Shown here one piece after another: positions 26,162 through 32,425 of a stretch of 50,055 bases of DNA. The notes beneath the pieces are model-generated. The model made no database searches. It saw only the letters and a program-made list of their open reading frames with translations, and had not been told where the DNA came from. A program made the translations under genes and the position numbers. How positions within the stretch are numbered: the first letter of the stretch is position 1; every line of letters begins with the position of its first letter. Origin of the DNA: Burkholderiaceae bacterium. GTDB taxonomy: Bacteria; Pseudomonadota; Gammaproteobacteria; Burkholderiales; Burkholderiaceae. The stretch lies in NCBI GenBank assembly GCA_947472645.1, contig CANJBQ010000018.1, positions 1-50,055 of the forward strand, written 5' to 3'.

Positions 26162-27151
26162 TTAATCTAATTTCGCTCCTGAGGCTTTTACAACAGCAGC
26201 CCAACGTTTAATATCCGCTGTAACGAACTTACCAAAGGAATCACCAACCATACTTGGTGTTTCAGAACCATTATTCATCCAAATTTCCATTAACTCTGGA
26301 GAATTCATCGCTTTAGTAACTTCCGCTTCCATTTTGTCAACGATATCTTGTGGTGTTCCTTTTGGTGCCCACAATCCATACCAAGTACTGACAACGTATC
26401 CAGGCACTCCCGCCTCTCTAGAAGTCGGTACGTTTGGGAAAGCAGGTACGCGTTTTTCTGCGGCAACAGCCAGGGCTTTAATTTTTCCACTTTTAATGTG
26501 CTGTGAAGATGATCCTAGACCATCAAACATGATATCAACTTGACCAGCAATCAGATCGGCTAATGCGGGGCCTGCACCACGATAAGGGATATGAGTGATA
26601 AAGGTTTTGGTTTGCATCTTAAATAGCTCTCCAGCTAAATGGTGCGAACTTCCATTACCGGCACTGCCGTAGTTATATTTACCTGGGTTTTGCTTGAGTA
26701 AATCGATCATTCCTTTTAAATCATTTGCTGCCACCTTCGGATTAATCACAATCACTTGTGGAGGCGAAGCTACTAGCATCATTGGGATGAAACTTGTTTC
26801 AATGTCATAGTCTAGTTTGGGATAAATGGAGGGTGCAATTGCATGATGCGCAGCGCCCATGAAAAATGTATATCCATCAGGGTTAGATTTAGCAGCAATA
26901 TTTGCTCCTAGAGTCCCGCCAGCGCCACCTCGGTTGTCAATAATGATTTGTTTGCCAAGGTTTTTCGTTAATTGTGCAGATAATGGTCTTGCAAATGCAT
27001 CCGTTCCCCCACCTGCAGGAAATGGCACTATAATTGTGATGGGCTTTGAAGGCCAATTATCTGCCATTGATGTCATGACAAAACAACTCAATAATGTATA
27101 GATAAGTTGCTGAACAACACTTTTTGTTCTTTGATGAATTTTCAAAATCAT
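26162..27151 (-). CDS. Bug/TctC-family substrate-binding protein (Bug 7)
   Basis: A 329-aa periplasmic TTT-type receptor, monocistronic. The signal peptide has a longer charged N-region (ILKIHQRTKSVVQQ), a short hydrophobic core and likely cleavage at TSMA31 before DNWPSKPITIIVPFPAGGG. It carries HIPYRGAGPALADLIAG, VPTSREAGVPGYV and WYGLWAPKGTP, very regular Bug motifs. The start is unusual: AGGAG directly touches ATG 27151, leaving no spacer, while the TTG two codons later (27145) has an ideal six-base spacing. The true start may be TTG 27145. Confidence 0.91.
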   Translation of the reverse strand: MILKIHQRTKSVVQQLIYTLLSCFVMTSMADNWPSKPITIIVPFPAGGGTDAFARPLSAQLTKNLGKQIIIDNRGGAGGTLGANIAAKSNPDGYTFFMGAAHHAIAPSIYPKLDYDIETSFIPMMLVASPPQVIVINPKVAANDLKGMIDLLKQNPGKYNYGSAGNGSSHHLAGELFKMQTKTFITHIPYRGAGPALADLIAGQVDIMFDGLGSSSQHIKSGKIKALAVAAEKRVPAFPNVPTSREAGVPGYVVSTWYGLWAPKGTPQDIVDKMEAEVTKAMNSPELMEIWMNNGSETPSMVGDSFGKFVTADIKRWAAVVKASGAKLD

Positions 27152-27497
27152 CTCCTGTTTTATACTTTTAGTGGATTTTAACTACTAGTCTCGAGTGAAT
27201 GACTTCACTATTCACAAAACGTTAACAATTATCCTATATTTTGATCAAATTATATAAATAATTTACCATCCAGCGATCGGATTGTTGCAATCCCTTAAAA
27301 GACATCATTTTGGATGTTTTATTCTTCGTTTATAAGATGTTTCTAGGCGTATTTAATGGGGATGTATTTCCAGAGGGCGCTAGTTAGTTAAGAAGTGTGG
27401 TTATGAATAAGCCGACCTTTTAAGCCGCATCTTTTCTCAATAAAAGCATTAATTTTTTATGGGTTTTGAGCACTATTTAAAAACATGCAGATCAAGG
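27152..27497. other. Intergenic region with no supported gene
   Basis: A 346-base AT-rich gap between the Bug 7 start and the XRE stop. It contains the short palindrome TTTGATCAAA near 27240 and a stretch with a somewhat higher GC content near 27360-27390. I found no ORF with a ribosome site, no tRNA and no convincing terminator. The Bug 7 promoter must be here. Confidence 0.5.
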
Positions 27498-27731
27498 CTA
27501 TCTATCTTTTTCGATTAAAGACTTAAGGGGTATCTTTAAAGAAATAGCTAATGCAATCAGGACTGATAAAGAAGGATTAGCTAAGCCACGCTCTAATTGA
27601 CTCACATACGTTCTATCAATCTGCGCTTGATATGCCAATTCTTGTTGAGACATCTCAAGTTCAACTCTACGATATTTCACTTTTTTCGCTAATTGATTAA
27701 TGGTTTTTTTATAGGCTGAATGATATTGCAC
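27498..27731 (-). CDS. XRE-family helix-turn-helix transcriptional regulator
   Basis: A 77-aa DNA-binding protein consisting almost only of an HTH_3/XRE domain (residues about 12-68). The sequence MSQQELAYQAQIDRTYVSQLERG is a textbook Cro/C1 helix-turn-helix, with the recognition helix around RTYVSQLERG. The start is GTG at 27731 with no visible Shine-Dalgarno, so a leaderless transcript or a slightly different start is possible. It is divergent from the ammonium transporter 322 bases away. Small stand-alone XRE proteins can be restriction-modification controllers or housekeeping repressors; no such partner is present. Target unknown. Confidence 0.82.
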   Translation of the reverse strand: MQYHSAYKKTINQLAKKVKYRRVELEMSQQELAYQAQIDRTYVSQLERGLANPSLSVLIALAISLKIPLKSLIEKDR

Positions 27732-28053
27732 GATAGAATTAGTAAGAACATTAACTAAAACTCACTATGAGCTTTGACATACTTACTTTAAATGTAGTTC
27801 TTGAACACTCAAGATAGATATGCTTAATATTGGTGCAGGGTGCAGTTCACTTCCCCAAGTTCGACCATCAAGCTCTATCTCTTTCACCCGTAAAAAACTT
27901 AATTTTTTTCACAAATCCTCTTTGTGTAGTTGATTCATCAACATTCGCCAATTAGCACTCATCAATATAGATGATATTGGACACATTTTATTGTGGACTA
28001 TAATCGACAAAATTAATCATTTAAAAAGCTGATAAATCAATCAGGGAGACCAT
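27732..28053. promoter_or_regulatory. Divergent intergenic region between XRE regulator and amtB
   Basis: A 322-base AT-rich gap expected to hold promoters for both genes. A tandem direct repeat, GGTGCAG-GGTGCAG at 27832-27845, contains NtrC-like half sites (GGTGCA) but not the inverted pair NtrC needs. No good sigma-54 element (GG-N10-GC) is visible. GGGAG upstream of ATG 28054 is the amtB ribosome site. Confidence 0.4.
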
Positions 28054-29256
28054 ATGAACGATATTAAAACAGCAGTAGATGCTCTGTTTATTATGCTAGG
28101 TGCCATGATGGTCCTTGCTATGCATGCAGGATTTGCCTTCCTTGAACTCGGTACAGTAAGAGAAAAAAATCAGGTTAATGCCCTCGTCAAAATACTTTTA
28201 GATTTCGCTATTTCTACTATTGCTTATTTTTTTATTGGCTATAGCATTGCATACGGCATCGGTTTTTGGGACTCAGCTGAAGTTTTATCACAAAAGAGTG
28301 GTTTCGAACTCGTCAAATTTTTCTTCCTATTAACTTTTGCTGCAGCAGTTCCTGCCATCGTTTCTGGAGGTATTGCTGAACGTGCAAAATTCAATCCTCA
28401 ACTTATCGCTTCTTTTGTTTTAGTGGGATTCTTATACCCGTTTTTTGAAGGGATCACATGGAACAACCACTATGGCATTCAAGCTTGGATTAAAGAATTC
28501 TCAGGGGCTGAATTTCATGATTTTGCTGGCTCTGTTGTCGTACATGCAATTGGAGGTTGGATTGCACTACCCGCCATACTATTAATGGGAGCGCGGTATG
28601 GTCGCTATGGTAAAGACGGTAAGGTTTCGGCTCACCCCCCTTCTAGTATTCCATTTTTAGCATTAGGCTCCTGGACACTAGCAGTAGGTTGGTTTGGCTT
28701 TAATGTTATGAGTGCACAAACTATTGACAAAATGAGCGGGCTTGTTGCTATTAACTCTTTAATGGCAATGGTGGGTGGTACATTGGCAGCTTGGTGGGTT
28801 GGCAGAAATGATCCTGGATTTACCTATAATGGCCCCCTAGCAGGGCTTGTAGCAATATGTGCTGGGTCGGATCTAATGCACCCTATTGGCGCACTAGTCG
28901 TTGGACTCATTGCTGGCGCCATGTTCGTTAAAGTGTTTACCTTAGAACAAAATCGTTGGGGTATTGACGATGTACTCGGTGTTTGGCCACTGCATGGACT
29001 CTGTGGTGTTTGGGGCGGGTTAGCCGCCGGTATCTTTGGGCAAAAGGCGCTTGGCGGAATGGGCGGGGTGTCATTTTTGGCACAACTCATCGGAACGAGC
29101 CTTGGTGTGGTCATCGCACTTGTGGGAAGCTTTATCGTTTACGGAGTGCTCAAAAAGACCCTTGGCTTAAAACTAACACCTGAAGAAGAGCATCAAGGTG
29201 CGGACTTAAGTATTCACCAAATCACAGCAACTCCAAGACGAGAAACCAACTGGTAA
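28054..29256 (+). CDS. amtB: Ammonium transporter, Amt family
   Basis: Inner-membrane trimeric ammonium channel, 400 aa, eleven predicted helices. The conduction-pore twin histidines are H164 (VVVHAIGGW) and H314 (PLHGLCGVWGG). D156 (DFAGS) is the conserved recruitment aspartate. The phenylalanine-gate region (TFAAAVPAIVSGG) and the DDVLGVWPLHG block are intact. There is no cleavable signal peptide, unlike E. coli AmtB, and the C-terminal tail is short. GGGAG precedes the start. No glnK lies next to it, which is unusual because amtB-glnK pairs are common in proteobacteria; its PII regulator must be encoded elsewhere. Confidence 0.95.
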   Translation: MNDIKTAVDALFIMLGAMMVLAMHAGFAFLELGTVREKNQVNALVKILLDFAISTIAYFFIGYSIAYGIGFWDSAEVLSQKSGFELVKFFFLLTFAAAVPAIVSGGIAERAKFNPQLIASFVLVGFLYPFFEGITWNNHYGIQAWIKEFSGAEFHDFAGSVVVHAIGGWIALPAILLMGARYGRYGKDGKVSAHPPSSIPFLALGSWTLAVGWFGFNVMSAQTIDKMSGLVAINSLMAMVGGTLAAWWVGRNDPGFTYNGPLAGLVAICAGSDLMHPIGALVVGLIAGAMFVKVFTLEQNRWGIDDVLGVWPLHGLCGVWGGLAAGIFGQKALGGMGGVSFLAQLIGTSLGVVIALVGSFIVYGVLKKTLGLKLTPEEEHQGADLSIHQITATPRRETNW

Positions 29257-29278
29257 CCTGAGTTTTATAAAAAACAAA

Positions 29279-29593
29279 CTAGTCGCGCGGCGTTATGGCG
29301 TGAACTAAAGTTAAAAATTCTAACGTTGTCCCAGCACGTCGGTTATCTGAAAGTTGTTGATACTCAGGTTCTGCATACCAAGCGTTAGCCTTAGCAGCTG
29401 AAGGGAACTTTAAAATTACTACTCTCCCTGGCCTGGGATTAACCCCTTCTAAATGCGTAGTTGCATCATCATAGGTCAACAGTTCCCCTCCAAATTTTTT
29501 TAAAATTGGGAAAAAGCCTTTCTCATACTGTCGGTATTTTGAAGCATCTTCAATCGTAATATTCGCAATAATATAAACAGAAGTGTCGCTCAT
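29279..29593 (-). CDS. DUF1330 domain-containing protein
   Basis: A 104-aa cytoplasmic protein of the DUF1330 family, a dimeric alpha/beta-barrel fold (ferredoxin-like) found singly in many proteobacteria with no assigned function. Typical features are the opening YIIANITIEDASKYRQY, a central LEG-x-x-PRPGRVVILKFPS segment and the late WY-x-x-PEYQ motif. ATG 29593 is preferred over ATG 29611 because AAGGAG stands five bases before it. It is convergent with amtB and follows the glutathione transferase by 40 bases on the same strand, so the two may be co-transcribed. Confidence 0.85.
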   Translation of the reverse strand: MSDTSVYIIANITIEDASKYRQYEKGFFPILKKFGGELLTYDDATTHLEGVNPRPGRVVILKFPSAAKANAWYAEPEYQQLSDNRRAGTTLEFLTLVHAITPRD

Positions 29594-29632
29594 CTTATCT
29601 CCTTCATTCATTAATACTTCAATCTGTCTTTT

Positions 29633-30283
29633 TCAAGATCCTTTTACTCTAGCAATTAATAACTCCGTATTGGCCTTACGATCAGAATTCATTCTAATCA
29701 TATAAGGTCGATTTCCAACTCGAGTCATATATTCGTGAATTGGTAAATCAGTGAAGATATCCTTGCCATAAATTGTTTTCGTCACGTTGCTAATCAACGG
29801 GAAATGCACTAGCGCTGCACAATCAGCAAAACTCATCTCTTTACTAACAAGATATGGTTGATCAAATTTAACGAGTCTTGAAAAAGCAATAATGTTTCTG
29901 TCTAATTGCTTTTTGACCTTTTCTTTTGTTTCATCAGATACTTTTCCACCAAGGAGAGCCTCAGGAAAAAGTGCTCTTGCCACCAGCTCTATATAAAGCT
30001 CAAAATGGATAACAACCTCTCTGACTTTTGCGCGTTGATAAGGATCGGTTGGAAGTAAAGACTTATGAGGGTACTGCTCCTCTAAATATTCCAAAATAAC
30101 ATTTGATTCTGAGATTGCTCCTTGCTCAGTCAATAAATAAGGGACTTTTCCTAAGGGGCTTAAACTTTTATCAATTCCCCCCACCCAGACTAGCTCTTCC
30201 TCAAAGGCAACCTCTTTTTCCAACAAAGCTATTTTGACTTTATTGTAATAATTACTTGCAGCGAATCCGCATAGCTTTAGCAT
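29633..30283 (-). CDS. Glutathione S-transferase family protein
   Basis: Cytosolic GST-fold enzyme, 216 aa. An N-terminal thioredoxin-like domain (1-75) has the cis-proline in KVPYLL and the glutathione gamma-glutamyl-binding pair E-S in ISESNVI; an all-helical C-terminal domain (85-210) follows. No tyrosine, and several serines near the N-terminus (ASNYYNKV) could be the catalytic residue. GGAG lies seven bases before ATG 30283. It is probably co-transcribed with the DUF1330 gene downstream. Role may be detoxification or maleyl-acetoacetate-type isomerisation in aromatic catabolism; not resolved. Confidence 0.87.
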   Translation of the reverse strand: MLKLCGFAASNYYNKVKIALLEKEVAFEEELVWVGGIDKSLSPLGKVPYLLTEQGAISESNVILEYLEEQYPHKSLLPTDPYQRAKVREVVIHFELYIELVARALFPEALLGGKVSDETKEKVKKQLDRNIIAFSRLVKFDQPYLVSKEMSFADCAALVHFPLISNVTKTIYGKDIFTDLPIHEYMTRVGNRPYMIRMNSDRKANTELLIARVKGS

Positions 30284-30411
30284 TTTGTTTCTCCATGGAT
30301 CTTCTTTAATTAGTGAAATAAGTAATATTTCTAAATAATCTCACATTTAACTATATTCCAATGGAAATCCTGCAGCGTTAGCCTCTAATTTGCATTCTTG
30401 TAGTATTAACT

Positions 30412-30435
30412 AAAAAAAAGGCCGAAACACGGCCT
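30412..30435 (-). terminator. Rho-independent terminator downstream of uspA
   Basis: On the minus strand, a GC-rich six-base stem (AGGCCG/CGGCCT) with a five-base loop is followed directly by eight T. It lies about 130 bases beyond the uspA stop. The intervening 30436-30565 is AT-rich and holds no ORF I can support. Confidence 0.88.
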
Positions 30436-30565
30436 GTCTGTCATTCAATAATCAGCAAGGTATAAACCCACTTATTATTGCAACATAACTAATCAAGATA
30501 ATAAATTATTATTTAAAACAAAGTAACTCACTATCAAGGATTTGGATAGTATATTTTTATAAACG

Positions 30566-31009
30566 CTATACATTCAAAATGATCACTGGCAATTTACTAT
30601 GTAGAATTACTTCATGAGCTTCACCCCTTAAAAAGAATCCTTTGATACCACTCCTTTTATGGGACGCCATAACAATCACATCCGCTTTTGATTTTTCTGC
30701 AGCTTCAATGATTCCATCTGCAATATTCGGATGCGAAATATGCAAGGTAGCAACATCAAGATCTTTTGGCATTAATGCCTTCGATTTATCAAACAGCCTC
30801 TTTGCAAAATCTTTACAAGCTTTTTGATGTATTTTTTCACTAATAATGACTTGGGATGCTAAGTCAGAATACATATAAGGTCCCAAAGGATCTGACACAT
30901 AAACCATAGTCACCTTAGCCTGGTCAATACTAGCCAATTTAATCACTTCTTTTATTTCTTGCTTCGTTAATTTATCCCCACTAATCGGTACTAATAAATG
31001 TTTAAACAT
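30566..31009 (-). CDS. Universal stress protein (UspA family)
   Basis: A 147-aa single-domain Usp with the usual Rossmann-like fold: MFKHLLVPISGD opening, VIVMASHKRSGIKG and a closing LPVIILNV strand. The ATP-binding G-x2-G-x9-G-S/T motif is altered: after GIKG the expected Gly-Ser is Gly-Glu (LRGE, 128-131), so nucleotide binding may be weakened. AAGGAG precedes ATG 31009. A perfect FNR box at 31061-31074 with a properly spaced -10 (TATCGT, 31033-31038) predicts induction under low oxygen, as for Anr/FNR-controlled usp genes elsewhere. Divergent from the small-protein/YeeE/copper-ATPase operon. Confidence 0.9.
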   Translation of the reverse strand: MFKHLLVPISGDKLTKQEIKEVIKLASIDQAKVTMVYVSDPLGPYMYSDLASQVIISEKIHQKACKDFAKRLFDKSKALMPKDLDVATLHISHPNIADGIIEAAEKSKADVIVMASHKRSGIKGFFLRGEAHEVILHSKLPVIILNV

Positions 31010-31060
31010 GAGATTCTCCTTTAATTAAGGTCACGATAAAGGAGGACAGTGAAATCTTAT

Positions 31061-31074
31061 TTGATTTATATCAA
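31061..31074 (-). promoter_or_regulatory. FNR/ANR-type box for uspA
   Basis: TTGATTTATATCAA matches the FNR consensus TTGAT-N4-ATCAA at every defined position. Its centre lies about 32 bases before a -10-like TATCGT on the minus strand, the geometry of a class II activated promoter (site near -41.5). Confidence 0.85.
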
Positions 31075-31107
31075 AAAAAATATAGAAAGTTAAAAAATAT
31101 CGAGTTT

Positions 31108-31121
31108 TTGATGTAGATCAA
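31108..31121 (+). promoter_or_regulatory. FNR/ANR-type box for the 31174 operon
   Basis: TTGATGTAGATCAA is a second perfect FNR consensus, 34 bases from the first. Its centre is 32 bases upstream of TCTAAT (31144-31149), a five-of-six match to the -10 element, predicting a start near 31156 and a short leader before ATG 31174. Confidence 0.85.
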
Positions 31122-31173
31122 ATCATCTCTTAACATTGGGATATCTAATAGAAAATCAATAACAAGGATTGAT

Positions 31174-31362
31174 ATGACGCTAAAACTCATTATTCAAAAA
31201 AATACAGCCCTAAAAACACTTAAAGTCAAAACAACAGGTACTCATCAACATCATTGTTTTAGTAAAACACCTTGTGCAAATGACGATCATCTGATTCAAC
31301 AAGAATTAGCTTCACCTTCAAGTGTTACTTATCAATTACCACCAACTTTGGAGCATAACTAA
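31174..31362 (+). CDS. Small His/Cys-containing protein of unknown function (62 aa)
   Basis: I do not recognise this 62-aa protein. AAGGA precedes ATG 31174 at good spacing and a perfect FNR box lies further upstream, so it is very probably translated. It has no signal peptide or membrane segment. The middle carries a compact cluster of possible metal ligands: H24, H26, H27, C28, C34 and H39. It is the first gene of an operon that ends in a copper ATPase and overlaps the next small gene by one base (TAATG). A copper- or other metal-binding role is an inference from composition and context only. Confidence 0.65.
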   Translation: MTLKLIIQKNTALKTLKVKTTGTHQHHCFSKTPCANDDHLIQQELASPSSVTYQLPPTLEHN

Positions 31363-31514
31363 TGGAACATAGACCTCTACATACTTTTCAAGAAATAGTG
31401 AATGCTCCGACTTATCAGCTTTTTTCGAAAAATCTATGGATTTTTCTATTCGTCATCTTTTTTCCTTCGCTCTTAATTGCATTGATAGGCTCATATGTCA
31501 TTTATCAAAATTAA
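31362..31514 (+). CDS. Small single-pass membrane protein of unknown function (50 aa)
   Basis: A 50-codon ORF starting at the ATG that overlaps the previous stop as TAATG and ending at TAA 31512-31514. It encodes a 24-residue polar N-terminus (with H3 and H7) and one strong transmembrane helix (about residues 25-47, starting LWIFLFVIFF) with a short YQN tail. Start-stop coupling with the upstream gene and position in an FNR-controlled operon argue that it is real. It does not look like CcoS/FixS, another small membrane protein found near copper ATPases. Function unknown. Confidence 0.6.
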   Translation: MEHRPLHTFQEIVNAPTYQLFSKNLWIFLFVIFFPSLLIALIGSYVIYQN

Positions 31515-31540
31515 GTGGCATATGGGACAATCTTTAAATA

Positions 31541-31984
31541 ATGACACTTTCAATTAACTGGGTTAACTTTAGCCCTATAAGCTCTCTCATTGGCGGCGTA
31601 CTTATTGGACTCGCCGTTGTTCTACTTGTGTTATTTAAAGGGCGAATTGCTGGTATCAGCGGCATATTAGGTGCTCTGATGCAATTCAATAACACGCCAA
31701 AAGATCATTATTTATGGCGAATCCTTTTTATAGTTGGATTACTACTCTCTGGTGTTTTATATCGTTTGGCTTTACCTCTGCCAAAATTACAAATTAATAA
31801 TTCAGTTCAATCATTAGTTCTTGCTGGTCTCTTAGTAGGCTTTGGCACACGAATGGGATCGGGCTGTACCAGTGGACACGGTATTTGTGGTTTGGGCAGA
31901 CTGTCTATTCGCTCATTCATCGCTACTCTGAGCTTTATGCTAGCTGGATTTTTCGGTTGCTATCTTTTCTTACATATTCTTTAG
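31541..31984 (+). CDS. YeeE/YedE family half-transporter (N-terminal type)
   Basis: A 147-aa inner-membrane protein with about four helices, of the YeeE/YedE (sulf_transp, DUF395) family, whose full-length members take up thiosulfate or related sulfur species. The diagnostic motif [18 protein letters not shown] lies around residues 101-117 with C109 and C116. It pairs with the next gene, which provides the complementary half; split pairs like this are common in proteobacteria and often sit with sulfide or persulfide genes. Here they are linked to two small proteins and a copper ATPase under FNR control. Confidence 0.9.
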   Translation: MTLSINWVNFSPISSLIGGVLIGLAVVLLVLFKGRIAGISGILGALMQFNNTPKDHYLWRILFIVGLLLSGVLYRLALPLPKLQINNSVQSLVLAGLLVGFGTRMGSGCTSGHGICGLGRLSIRSFIATLSFMLAGFFGCYLFLHIL

Positions 31985-31991
31985 GCGATTC

Positions 31992-32423
31992 ATGAAAAAC
32001 ACCCTCACTTTTATTTCTGGTCTCATTTTTGGTCTAGGATTGATTGTTTCTGGCATGACGAGTCCTGCTAAAGTGATTGGGTTTTTAGATCTATTTGGCT
32101 CATGGGATCCTAGTCTTCTATTTGTCATGCTCGGTGCAATACCTGTTGCATTGATTGGATTTCGATACATCGAAAAAAAACAAGTAACGTTCTTGCATGA
32201 TCCAATTCACTTACCAGGTAAAACGCATATTAATAAAGAATTAATTATCGGCAGCCTACTTTTTGGATTTGGTTGGGCTTTAGCGGGTTTTTGTCCAGGT
32301 CCCGCTGTCGTTGCTCTAGGATTTGGAAACTATCAAGCTCTCATTTTCGTCATCGCTATGTTGATGGGAATGCTGCTACATGACCAAACCTATAAAAAAC
32401 TCTTTACCTCAAAGATGCCCTAA
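31992..32423 (+). CDS. YeeE/YedE family half-transporter (C-terminal type, DUF6691-like)
   Basis: A 143-aa inner-membrane partner of the preceding half, starting 7 bases after its stop. The marker motif is FGFGWALAGFCPGPAV (about 91-106), with C101 as the conserved cysteine, and the N-terminus GLIFGLGLIVSGMTSPAKV is typical. About four helices. Two halves together give the 8-9 helix core of a full YeeE. The copper ATPase starts 2 bases after its stop, so the three are co-translated. Substrate probably thiosulfate or a related sulfur anion, not shown. Confidence 0.9.
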   Translation: MKNTLTFISGLIFGLGLIVSGMTSPAKVIGFLDLFGSWDPSLLFVMLGAIPVALIGFRYIEKKQVTFLHDPIHLPGKTHINKELIIGSLLFGFGWALAGFCPGPAVVALGFGNYQALIFVIAMLMGMLLHDQTYKKLFTSKMP

Positions 32424-32425
32424 AT

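Noticed and set aside
27826..27850. Possible sigma-54 or NtrC site upstream of amtB
   Set aside because: GG and GC are eight bases apart, not ten, and the GGTGCA units are direct rather than inverted repeats.
27975..28000. A TTGGACAC-like sequence as a sigma-54 -24 element
   Set aside because: The required GC at the -12 position is absent.
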